From the NCBI GenBank assembly GCA_911728435.2, contig OU452206.1, positions 12,182,297 through 12,246,296 on the forward strand: DNA of 64,000 nt. The letters run 5' to 3'. Within the stretch, counting starts at the first letter, position 1. Every line of letters starts with the position of its first letter. This document shows positions 23,096 to 33,103 of this stretch, one piece after another. The notes below the pieces were generated by a model. The model was not told the DNA's origin. It searched no databases and saw nothing but the letters and a program-made list of their open reading frames with translations. The stretch is from Apoderus coryli (Eukaryota; Arthropoda; Insecta; Coleoptera; Attelabidae). The position numbers and the translations under genes were made by a program.

Positions 23096-24760
23096 TTGAG
23101 AATCAGCTCACATTATACTACGATTGGGGAAAAAATGGCACTATCAATAATAAAAAATACAAAGAACAACAAATTAATACAGAAAAATAAGAGATCTATT
23201 ATGCAAACAATGTTTGTCCGGCATACTGACAGTTTTGAAGTATTGCAAGTTATAAATTCTTTAAAACCAAAGGCATCTCCTGGACTTGACGGTATAACTG
23301 TTGAGACATTGAAGGAAGTGGCGAATGAAATCAAGACTCCCTTAGCTTATATTATTAACTTAATTATTGATACCGGACACTGTCCCCAACTGTTCAAAGA
23401 AGCAGTTATAATACCAATCCATAAAGCTGGGAACAAAGAGTTGATAGAAAACTATAGGCCTATTAGTTTAATATCTAACTTAGCAAAAATTTTTGAAAAA
23501 ATTATAAAAATTAGGCTTACTAGTTTTCTAGATAAGCATAGTATTATATCGGAACATCAGTTCGGTTTCAGAGAAAACAGATCAACTAGTGATGCAATTG
23601 CAACAATAACAAGAAAAATATACCAATCACTAGACCAGGGTCGTCCATGTGCGGGTGTCTTCATAGATCTTGCTAAAGCCTTTGACACAGTGAGTCACAA
23701 ATTATTAATAGAAAAATTAGAATTAATTGGCGTCAGAGGGCTTGCATTGGATCTTTTCAAAAGCTATTTACAACATCGAAGCCAGAGAGTTAGGGTTAAT
23801 GATACATTAAGTCCTCCTGCAAATGTCTTATACGGCATACCCCAAGGGACGGTTTTGGGTCCTTTACTATTCAACATTTATTTAAATGAGCTACTTACCT
23901 TGAACTTCCATGGAATGGGTATTTCCTTTGCCGACGATACGGTTCTTTACGAAGAAGGAGACAGCTGGGATGAAGTCGAAAATAACATTAAGAAAGATTT
24001 GCAATTGATCACAAATTGGTTTGACAGTCACCTACTTACCATTAATCTCGACAAAACTATTTACATGACCTTCTCTAACAATAAAACTACGCAACCAAAT
24101 TACAATAGCATACATATTAATTTACCGCAGAGAAATCATGATTGGATGATTGAACGAAAATCAAACACAAAATACCTTGGAGTAATTCTAGATAGTCACA
24201 TGAGATGGAACGACCATGTCAACAAGCTAGTAAAAAAGATTAGATCATTAATATATATATTTAAACAAACTAAAAAAATTTTAACCATAAAACAAAATCG
24301 AACTTTGTATTTTTCGTTAGTTCAATCTCTCTTAACTTACGGAATTATAGGCTGGGGAGGGGCTTACGACCGTAATATTAAACCCTTAATTATGATTCAG
24401 AAACGAATTTTGAAACTTATTTATAATTTGGACAATCGTTTTCCAACTGCAATGCTTTTCCATCTTTGTGGAGTTTTAACTATCAGACAATTATACTACA
24501 AGTGCTCTCTTTTACAAATGCATAAGCAAAAATTGTTTCTAAATAATATTGATCACACACACAATACGAGATCAAGAGCACGAAACAATATACAACAGCC
24601 ACGAATGCAACAAAGTATTGGTCAACGATCATATTATTATGTCGGCTGTAAGTTATATAATCGTATACCAGCTGAAGTCAGATCAAAAATAATGCAGAAA
24701 AATTTTAAATATATAATAAATGGCTGGTTAGCCGAGTATAACCCGCAACTATTAAGATAA
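23096..24760 (+). CDS. LINE reverse transcriptase, 5'-truncated, frame open
   Basis: The frame is open for 554 codons but begins inside the protein; the first ATG that could serve is at about 23134 and is not a true start. Blocks in order: PKASPGLDGITVE (about 61), AVIIPIHKAGN and ENYRPISLISNLAKIFEK (about 103-130), HQFGFRENRSTSDAI (about 155), the catalytic FIDLAKAFDTVSH (about 190), YGIPQGTVLGPLLFNIYLNE (about 245), SFADDTVLY (about 280, catalytic DD), TKYLGVILDSHMRWNDHVN (about 360), then a C-terminal thumb and tail with a YYVGCKLYNRIPAEVR block. No RNase H domain. All catalytic aspartates are present, but lack of the endonuclease part means it could not mobilise itself. Confidence 0.85.
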   Translation: MRISSHYTTIGEKMALSIIKNTKNNKLIQKNKRSIMQTMFVRHTDSFEVLQVINSLKPKASPGLDGITVETLKEVANEIKTPLAYIINLIIDTGHCPQLFKEAVIIPIHKAGNKELIENYRPISLISNLAKIFEKIIKIRLTSFLDKHSIISEHQFGFRENRSTSDAIATITRKIYQSLDQGRPCAGVFIDLAKAFDTVSHKLLIEKLELIGVRGLALDLFKSYLQHRSQRVRVNDTLSPPANVLYGIPQGTVLGPLLFNIYLNELLTLNFHGMGISFADDTVLYEEGDSWDEVENNIKKDLQLITNWFDSHLLTINLDKTIYMTFSNNKTTQPNYNSIHINLPQRNHDWMIERKSNTKYLGVILDSHMRWNDHVNKLVKKIRSLIYIFKQTKKILTIKQNRTLYFSLVQSLLTYGIIGWGGAYDRNIKPLIMIQKRILKLIYNLDNRFPTAMLFHLCGVLTIRQLYYKCSLLQMHKQKLFLNNIDHTHNTRSRARNNIQQPRMQQSIGQRSYYYVGCKLYNRIPAEVRSKIMQKNFKYIINGWLAEYNPQLLR

Positions 24761-25213
24761 GAATAACTGTTAGATGTGCGTTCATAACTACTCATTTTAT
24801 ATTTTTAAGATAACGGGAAATATCTTTGTTTTTTTTTTTTTTTTTTTTTTGTTACTTTTAAGTTTGAGATAAACTTTTTTATTTTTATATTATGGTGTTG
24901 ATTTTGTTGCACTGTTTGTTTTATTTTGTTGTTTTTTTTTTTCTCTTTTTTGCTCATTTTTATTTCCTTTTCTCGGAAGTTACTTATGATGATAAGAAAC
25001 TAAGATCATAGGATATATTATATTGATGTGATTGATGTGTGTTCAAATTTTGCGGACAAGTTTCCTCAGAAACTTTTGCAAATATGAGTAATGCACACAT
25101 ACTATATTTATGGATAAATATTGGAAAGAAGAACTCTAATATTTATTTTATTGTTAATTAATGTCAATTGCAAATGTAGAGGATGATGTAGTTTATTATT
25201 TGAATGAAATAAA

Positions 25214-25246
<33 letters not shown>
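23096..25246 (+). mobile_element. 5'-truncated LINE (Jockey/CR1-like)
   Basis: The element consists of the reverse-transcriptase half of ORF2, a T-rich 3' untranslated region (24761-25210, with a long T run near 24828-24850) and a (ATT)n tail at about 25213-25246. The ORF1 and endonuclease parts are missing, the usual result of incomplete target-primed reverse transcription. A possible short flanking duplication, CACGTGT, occurs at 23041-23047 and 25249-25255. Confidence 0.8.
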
Positions 25247-25247
<1 letters not shown>

Positions 25248-25359
25248 GCACGTGTTATATGAGATAATTCGTTGATCAATCGTTTACAAACATTGCAAGA
25301 AACCCAAACCAAATTTCCAAATATAAAACTGATGCATCGGCAATCTGCTTCATGTGCAT

Positions 25360-26514
25360 CCCAGTAAACACATATACGTAAATTAAACGTTGATTCAACG
25401 TGTCAGTCGTTGATAATTGGTCTTAAGTTAGAAAAGTGACGGTTTATTTTAAGTTTAATTTTACGCCGTTCAGTTTAAACGTTATAGACATGTGTTTTTA
25501 TTATCTAAATACAACTACGTGCATTAATTATGTTTAATTAACGTTGTATATGTATTATAAATAAACCATAAAATAAAAACTTATGTTTTAGGTGTTTTTT
25601 AAACGCGTGTCAAACATTGTCAAAATTAAAAACGCTTGTAAAACGTTCTTTATTTAATTTATAATAAACCGGTATTTATAGCTAAAATAACGTTAGAAAA
25701 TATTCATTAGAAATGCATAATTTTTAGAGGCGACAATAAAAACGTTAAAATGACGTTTTTTAAGTATTTTATAATAATCCGAAAATTACAGTCAAGGTAA
25801 CGTGTAAAATAAACCAAAAAGCCGTTTGTTTTTTTTTTGTGTTATTCAATATTTTTATATAAAATATTGTCAAAAAGAAATTACAAAAATTATACGATAC
25901 AACGTAAGTTTCGGCGACAGAAAGCGGCATAGTTCGTCGAAACTTGCATTATTGTGTCGTATAATTTTGTAAGTTATATTTGACCACAATATTTAATATT
26001 AAAAAACACCCAAATGTTTATATTTTTTGGTTTAACTATTTAACAAAAAGGGCATTATTTGTTCATCAAACTTCTGTATCAACTCAACAATGGAAATCTG
26101 GTAGTTTTATTGATTTATTCCATACATTTTAACAACGTATATTTCACGTTACAAAAATATATAAAAGCAACTTTAAATAACCTGAAATCAATCGTTATTT
26201 AAATGTCTCTAAAATGCGTAATTAATACGATTACACAAACGTTTTTTTAAAGCTAATAATTAACGTTTGTGTAATCGTATTATTAACGTATTTTAGAAAC
26301 GTATAAATAACGTTTGATTTCACAGTTGAATATATATACATAAATACGTTCAATACACGTTTTTTAAAGCATTTAACCAACGTTTCGTTATTCGTGTTCT
26401 GTAACGTGAAAAAGTGCGACATATCAAAGTCAAATGTACGTATCTAATGTACCTTTTTCTGGAAAGGTGTTTTGTAATGATAAACGTTAAATAAACGTAT
26501 GTGTGTTTACTGGG
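25360..26514. mobile_element. fold-back element with CCCAGTAAACACA ends
   Basis: The ends are CCCAGTAAACACATATACGT (25360 onward) and, reversed from 26514, CCCAGTAAACACACATACGT. The flanks ATGTGCAT and ATGTGATT could be an eroded 8-bp duplication. An inner inverted repeat (about 25882-25918 against 25936-25972) sits near the middle, so the whole element tends to fold on itself. More than twenty AACGT/ACGTT-type motifs are scattered through it, and a local palindrome near 26227-26280 pairs AATACGATTACACAAACGTT with its reverse. No coding capacity. A non-autonomous DNA element of unknown superfamily. Confidence 0.6.
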
Positions 26515-26565
26515 ATGTGATTAAATTCTTATCTATTGCATAAATTTCGTTTGTGCATCCCTTAG

Positions 26566-26658
26566 AACCACTTCCAACGCAAAGGACCTTACAGCAAACT
26601 GGTGGTCGAGCTGCGAAACGGAGAAAAGTGGGACAACGACTGTACTTATGTATCATAA
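26566..26658 (+). CDS. candidate terminal exon, unidentified
   Basis: A GC-richer 93-bp island in AT-rich DNA. After a possible splice acceptor (CATCCCTTAG) a frame reads NHFQRKGPYSKLVVELRNGE, continues with KWDNDCTYVS, and stops; an AATAAA follows directly (about 26659). This could be the last exon of a host gene or a fragment of an unrecognised element. I do not recognise the peptide. The island lies between two mobile elements, so an intact gene around it is not evident. Low confidence. Confidence 0.25.
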   Translation, partial: NHFQRKGPYSKLVVELRNGEKWDNDCTYVS

Positions 26659-26860
26659 TAAATGCAATAATTTGTTATAATTGTGACCACGTATAGCTCC
26701 ATAACAGCTCACAGTCAGCACTTTATATTAGTAAGAAATTGAATAAAACATTTTTAGAAATTAAAAATTAAAAAAATCTGTCCATACAAATTCAACAAAA
26801 CCAATTATATTATGAAATGGGCTTGTTTAACAAAACAAGACTTAAAATCCGAGAGTTTGT

Positions 26861-26940
26861 CTGTCAACCACTATACTTTCACCAGACGGCCGTTTCGTCG
26901 ATCCACGACTCATCAGTGGTGATCGGTCAGTAGTTGACAG
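26861..26940 (-). ncRNA. hammerhead ribozyme, copy A (complete)
   Basis: Minus strand 5' to 3'. Outer stem I: CTGTCAACTACT (26940-26929) pairs with AGTGGTTGACAG (26872-26861), 12 pairs with one G-U. A 6x6 internal loop follows (GACCGA and AAGTAT), then inner stem I TCACCA with TGGTGA. The conserved core CTGATGA is at 26916-26910. Stem II is GTCG/CGAC closed by loop TGGAT (26909-26897). GAA follows at 26896-26894. Stem III is the very short ACGGCCGT (26893-26886), then C17 at 26885, so cleavage falls after GTC between 26885 and 26884. Both chain ends leave through stem I, so this is type I. Every core nucleotide required for catalysis is present, and the stem I internal loop facing loop II fits the tertiary contact of natural hammerheads. 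Confidence 0.85.
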
Positions 26941-27191
26941 CCAAACTCTCGTAAATAATGTGATATATACCCCACACGATACAGAGATGTAAAAGGATGT
27001 GTTTGGCGACATCTAGTTTTCGTTGGTAGTACGCCGAGTGAACAACAGTTCCTATATCGGCTGCCTGGGAGGTCTCTGACCCCATAAAGCAACTACCAAC
27101 ACATAGACGCGCCGATACTCCCTTAAGCGGGATCGCCTATATTTGAAATGGGCTTGTTTAACAAAACAAGACTTAAAATTCGAGAGTTTGT

Positions 27192-27264
27192 CTGTCAACC
27201 ACTATACTTTCACCAGACGGCCGTTTCGTCGACTCATCAGTGGTGATCGGTCAGTAGTTGACAG
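27192..27264 (-). ncRNA. hammerhead ribozyme, copy B (stem II shortened)
   Basis: Same stem I, core CTGATGA, GAA, stem III ACGGCCGT and GTC cleavage site as copy A, but 7 nt are missing from helix II: the core is followed by GTCGAC then GAA, leaving no room for the loop. Cleavage would fall between 27216 and 27215. A hammerhead with such a stub for helix II should be weak or inactive. The deletion separates the two copies, which otherwise agree closely. Confidence 0.75.
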
Positions 27265-27407
27265 CCAAACTTTCTGTTTTGTTAAACAAGCCCATTTCAA
27301 ATATAGGCGATCCTGCTTAAGAGAGTATCGGCGGCCGATATAGGAACTGTTGTTCACTCGGCGTACTACCAACGAAAACTAGATGTCGCCAAACACATCC
27401 TTTTACA

Positions 27408-28710
27408 ATTATATTATGTTCTACATTGCCTAGTTCATTTGGGCAACAGTAATTTTAGTTAGTGATCAACCTATAGCATTAGACAAAACTGTAGTGACGG
27501 CTATGGATAGGGTTGAGTAAATAAATGTCAAAAGTTCTGAATGTAATCAAGGTAATGATGAAAAAAATAAGTACAAAATACACAAATTACATCAGTTTGC
27601 GTTAATTATTTAAAAAGAACCGGAGATTAATACCGGAGAATACATTAGCACCTTGCCAGACACACTCGCCCATCTTTATAATTCTTGTTGGGGTAATTAT
27701 TACACATTAAGTCAGCCACGGCGCAACCTTAATGCCTATACGTACCTCTTACCTACCTACTTAAGAACTACTGCTACACATTATTTGATGATCAAACAAT
27801 TTATGCAGACATATAACAACATTGAGCTTTTACTTGGGAGAGTGAATAGGTATGTAGGTATATTATAATATGCAACGCACACAACATGTTAGGCAGACAG
27901 TAGTCTGCTTTATATACGCGGATTAGCATAAATTCTATAATGCGTGTTGATGTGTGTAGAGTCAAGTGTAATATGTTGAGATTAGTGAAAATATTTTCTT
28001 GCGAACATGTTTTAAGAATTCCGTTCCGACACTAATGTGTCACCTTTGACGGTATTTTCATTTAGGTAAATCTACATTAACATTTCCTGTTGTTGAAAGC
28101 TGTTCGAAATATAAACCTGACTGGTGGCGTTATACGGTAAAATCCTAGCCCCTAGTTGCGTCTTCACATAAAGTTTTCTTTGAACTTCAAGTCCAATCAC
28201 AAATTAGCAGATCATAATAGCCTGATTCCACTACAATCTTCTGCGAAAAAATTGGGTCTAGCATTCTGCTTAACCATGATTAGTAGGATTTTTGTATCAC
28301 GCTCACCGCTCGAAAGCACGTCCAAAATTTGCTGAATTATTTCCAAAAACGATGAAATCGTTTTTTTAATGATGATTTGCGAACCTGTTGTTCCCTATCG
28401 CTGAAACATAGACAAAGTGTCTGATTTTTCTCACATTTCTAAAGCAACCCAATTCATTTGAGTGGATAATATTTGAAAATGGTTCTGTGTAGGCTAACAT
28501 ATGCTCTATCCGACATGTTAGCTTAGCCTCCTACAAAAATTTGTACATGCTCGAAGACAAATTAATGTAGAACTACGAAGAGAAGTATATCAAGGTTTTT
28601 TCGATGTAAAATAAGAGCGGCAGAACCCTTCGTATCACAAGTGTTGACCTGCTTTTGTGCCATGGAAACTGCTAATTCTTTTGTCATCACAGCCAACTTT
28701 GCAATAATGT
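27408..28710. other. no gene recognised
   Basis: AT-rich non-coding sequence with chance frames only. Confidence 0.45.
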
Positions 28711-28718
28711 TGCTACAC

Positions 28719-28974
28719 CAGTGGCGGTCCCAAGGGCAAGGCGATAATTTTAGGGAGTAAACAAAGCATCAAAATGTTTACTCCGTTCAGCTTCACAATA
28801 ACTAACTAGAGCAAGAAATTATTTCAATACCCGGAATTTTACGATATTAACGACAAGCCGGCAATCTGTTAGTGTATTATTTACATTTACAGATACCTAC
28901 ATCACTTTCAACTATATGGCAAATACTTTTATATTTTGCGCCCCCTTCTCAAGAAAATCCTGGGACCGCGCCTG
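28719..28974. mobile_element. hAT-type MITE, 256 bp
   Basis: Left end CAGTGGCGGTCCCA, right end TGGGACCGCGCCTG, imperfect terminal inverted repeats. A perfect 8-bp target duplication, TGCTACAC, flanks it at 28711-28718 and 28975-28982. No coding capacity. The 8-bp duplication and CAGTGGCGG start are hallmarks of hAT elements. Confidence 0.85.
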
Positions 28975-28982
28975 TGCTACAC

Positions 28983-31254
28983 TTAATAAAGCATTATTCC
29001 ATTATTTCTTTGAAAGCAGTGTTTTTCCTTCAAGAATACAGATATCGGTGTGAATCAAAAACCAAGTTGTTCAGAAAACATGGGGCTTCAAAATGTTGCA
29101 AAAAATATCATTATTCGGTCGTGAGTTTTTTGTACAGGGTGCTGAAAAGTTTAGAGTAAAATGTAACTTTTTATTCACCCCTGTGTAACAACAAATCCGT
29201 TCGAAATATTTGAAATTTCGATATGAAAAAATTATGACAATAAAACGGCCTAAAACTCGAAAAAAAAATTGTCAAAATTGATGGAATCCTAAAAAAGTTA
29301 TTTAGGATTGATTTTGAACAAAATTTTCTTTGTCCTGTTAATATTGCACATATCTGAGGTTTGTTTTGCCTAAGCATAGATCTGCCTTAGATAACAAGCG
29401 ATATGTTTATTTTGGTTAAAAACAAAAGTGAAATTTCGTGAACGTATTTGGATCAAATATTTTTCTGCCATAAAAATAATAATAACCCATATCTTTTTCT
29501 AACAACACAGCATAGTAATAGCCCTCCATCATCAAAGAACCTGAATATATACTTATTTTCTTTCGCATTCTTGGTTATTAGCTTCCTACGTAATTATTGT
29601 TACGTGAGTCAACTTCATAACACTTCGTTTCGCTTGTAAGTTCGACCTCATTTCTCTTTCTCCCTATAGTATACCCACCAAGGAGAGATATATGACATTT
29701 ATTAATGATTATAGCGAATAAGGGGTTATAGAGCTTACGAACTTTCTAAATGTTTTGCAGGATATAAACTTCATACCATGCCATATTACCCCATGTTTAC
29801 TAAATTAACCTTAACACCACATATTTTTATCTAGAACATTTCATATTATAAATTGAACTTGAAAACAAATACACTAATGTGCAAATAGATCTCGTTGTAC
29901 GTAATTGAAGTAGAGCCTCATTCCAGTTCCGAAAGTGAGTGATATTAGCTCATTTTTTTTAACTGTATGAAGTAATTATATGCCAGATTGACACGTTCGG
30001 GCGTAGCGCTATAAATGCCGACTATGGGATTATCGTTTCGCTATTTTTGTATGTGGTCCAATACAACTGCGAAGTTGGCCTGGAACTTTGATTTATTTTA
30101 TCTACATTTTGCTTAACACAAGGTAGATTTTCTCTATAGTATTTATAGTGGTCTAAATTTTTTTTAACAGAAATAGCAAATTCAAAAAAACAAGTTACTC
30201 ATCGCATCAAAAATTATGAGCTCGACCTATATTCTCACAAAAATTATGATCTTTAAAACAATGTTTTTCATTGTACATAGGTAAGATTACATCAGGTTAT
30301 AACGGATGCATAGAGAAGCCAAACAGGATCAAAATAAACAGATGTATTATAAATAGAATTCGGTAAATGTACTGCTATTTTTGTGCTGTGCGACCTGAAA
30401 TAGAAAATACTAATAAGTTGTTGTAGATCAGCGTTCGTTACGTTTATTTGAAATCTGAAACTGTTTTTCTGTTTTCAAAATTTAGGAAAATCCAAACAGA
30501 AATAGTTATTGGATTGTTCAATGGTGAACTGTGTCAACGAACAATTTCATGTTGCGCCTTTTTGTAAAAATACCCTACTTAAATACCTAAATTTGTTGAG
30601 TTTTATTTGCCATAAAATTTATTACTACCTGAAATTATTTCGGCGTATAGGATTTTACAGTACAAAACTAGAATTAATTAAGTTCTCGATATCGACTAGA
30701 AAACATCAGTACGCGTTCATATTTTACTTTCCCGCTCCGGAAAAGTATTCTGAACGCGCTAAAAAAATCTGAGATAAAGATGGATATAACCATTTTGAAG
30801 GTCCTCGAGACGATTAAGACCATTTCCAGATCGAAGTCTGTCTGCGTGTCTGTATGTATTCTTACACGATAGCGCCTTCAACCAATTGAGCTAACTTTTG
30901 GTGTATGGGATTGGGAGGGTCTTAGGAAGACACCATTAGTTTTTAGTTGGAATCGCTTTAGCCCTGTGATAGGGGTGGACACAACCTTCAAATAGTTGCA
31001 GGGGTCGAGTGATACATCATTTGAAAGCATTTTTTATCTTTACAGCAATAAGCTCATTTTGACATAATTCACGAGCAAATAGTGTTTAAAAAATATTCAT
31101 GCAATATGTCAGCATTTGTGCGATATATTGCTCAAACAAAACGTTTTGTTGCCATATTTTCATATGAATTCTTATCTACTGTAACCGCTGCCTTATCGGC
31201 CAGGCAACTGCCACCAAATAGTTCAAATTTAATACTTAAAAGTAGGGATCGGTA
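28983..31254. other. no gene; one probable dispersed repeat fragment
   Basis: Non-coding. A TACAGGGTG terminus occurs at 29136-29144 without a partner. The stretch 30775-31160 (GATCGAAGTCTGTCTGCGTG, then a GGGATTGGGAGGGTC block) has the look of a dispersed insect repeat with a moderately GC-rich core, but I cannot name it. Confidence 0.35.
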
Positions 31255-31330
31255 TTAAAGTCGATTAATTCGAATATTCAAGTATACTTGAATTGGAATA
31301 TCCAAATTCTTGAATATTCGAATACCCAAC
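31255..31330. repeat. cluster of GAATATTC palindromes
   Basis: ATTCGAATATTC and its variants recur in both orientations within about 70 bp, giving a strongly self-complementary patch. Probably the end of a non-autonomous element. Confidence 0.35.
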
Positions 31331-31527
31331 CACTTAAGCATTAAAATCTTAGAATAGTGAATAATGTGAATATTTAAAATTTTAAAAGTTCCGAAGCCTA
31401 CTTAAAAACAAACTCTGAAGTTCCCGTTATGTGCAGTCTGACATAAAATCCGAAAATATGATCTAAAAGCATCGTAACTACTTCTAAATAAGTAGTCCAT
31501 TCTTAAGTGGAGTGATATCATGATCAT

Positions 31528-33092
31528 GATTTTTTTTTATTTTTTTTTTAAGATTTGGCTTCAGACGTAGTCTATTAATCACAGATTGTTAACTATGAAA
31601 CTGTTGACTGTTTGAATTACTTCAATGTTCAGTTTGCAAGTGTTCAGAAATTCAATAATTAAATCATAGGATGTTTTCCTATTGTTAATAAGTAATTGTA
31701 CTATAGTTGTAGGTAATTCAAATCCCTCAGCAACTAGTTTTTCAATGAAGCAACGTGAAAAATTTCTGTACTTGTCACAAGCAAAGAATATGTGATTAAG
31801 ATCACCCACTGTGTTTCCACAGTCGCATTAAGGAGATTCTTTTATTCCTATTTTATTTAGATGTTCAGGAAAACAACCGTGATTCAACTTTAATCTAGTA
31901 ACTGTTGAGGAGTAGCTCCTACTAACATTAAAATTGAAAATATGTGGTAAACTAGGGTGTATTTTAAAATAGGGATTATTTGAAGATCTCGAGTGATCTT
32001 AGTTCTTGCCAGGCTAAGAAAATGTTTCTTTTAAAAAATTGTATAACATCGTTATACGAGTATATAAAAACTTTTGATGTATTGTCCAAGTTGCAAGCAA
32101 ATTTTGCTGCCTTGTCTACAGTATCATTACCTGTGACACCAACATGCCCTTTGGACCAAACAAAACTTACTTTGCCATGCTTAATTAATTCGCAAAGGAA
32201 TTGTCCTAATATTAATGATTAATGCATTGTAAAAATATTTGGACGCTCATGCTTGAATGGAATTCAGAACTAATTGAGAATCCGTTATGATAATCAAATC
32301 ATATATTTGGTTGTACTTAGCCCAATAGCCATCGCTTCTACCGTAAAAACAAAACTTACATCAGGCAAACGATATCTCTCCATGTGAGTGAATTCGGGAA
32401 CGAAAAAGGCGCAACCTACGCGTCCCTCAAGCTTCGAACCGTCGCGTCGGTGTAAATATGTACTGCCTTTTTATCAATTTTTTCCAACTCAGAATTAAGA
32501 ATGATATTATTTAGGATGTAATTATCTGTGTATAGAGGGTATGTTACTGGAAAACTAGACGTAATTATTTGTATTTTTTCTCTAAATATAGGAAACTTTT
32601 CTAGTTCCTGTATGCCATTTGAAAAAGAGCTGACATTTGTAAAAGCTGAAACAAGTGGAGGTTTTTTTAAATTGCCAAAATTTTTCAGTAAGGACGCTAT
32701 TAGACAGAGTTGCTATTGATTTAGATAGTTTTGTATTGTAACAATTTATTTTAATGATCATTTTTGCCGCTAAAAATTTTCTTCTAAGCTCGAGACGGGG
32801 TTCCTGTGCCTCAGCCAATATCCACGAGTTGGAGAAGATTTCATTGCCCCTATGGCAATTCGTATTGCACTGTATTGTATTCGATCTATTTTTTTTTTAA
32901 ATTAGTAGTGCTGGCACCTTTATAAAAAATACTTCCATAATCAATTATTGAGCGATTGTATCATTTGTAAAAGATGAGGGCCAATTTTGGATCGGCACCC
33001 CACTTTATTTTGGTTATATATCTCAGCATGTTAAGACCTTTTTCGCATGTACTTAATACCTGGTTAATGTGTTTAGTCCACAATAATTTAGA
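31528..33092 (-). pseudogene. R1/I-like LINE relic: RT end plus RNase H
   Basis: Minus strand. Order from 33080 downward: end of the RT domain (LNMLRYITKIKWGADPKLAL, then a SIIDYGSIFYKGAS block), RNase H (YTDA, then DGSKLEGRVGCAFFVPEF, a VEAMAIG block, and WSKGHVGVTGNDTVDKAAKF near 32160-32100), and a final zinc-knuckle-like CDCGNTVGDLNHIFFACDKY near 31820-31760. Several stops and frame shifts interrupt it. The 3' end is an A-rich tail (T-rich at 31529-31550 on the plus strand). ATCATGATCAT occurs just outside both ends (31517-31527 and 33093-33103), a likely 11-bp target duplication. RNase H after RT points to the R1/I group of non-LTR elements. Dead. Confidence 0.75.
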
Positions 33093-33103
33093 ATCATGAT
33101 CAT

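Larger units (their letters stand above)
26814..27407 (-). repeat. retrozyme/Penelope-like repeat with two hammerhead units
   Basis: Two direct copies of a unit starting GAAATGGGCTTGTTTAACAA lie at 26814 and 27145, exactly 331 bp apart. Each carries a hammerhead ribozyme on the minus strand. The second copy is embedded in a palindrome: 26988-27170 is repeated inverted at 27275-27407, with a 50-bp segment (27062-27111) present only in the left arm. Tandem direct repeats with type I hammerheads are known from Penelope-like retroelement terminal repeats and from small non-coding retrozymes; the period of 331 nt fits the latter. No reverse transcriptase of the Penelope type is seen nearby. Confidence 0.7.
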
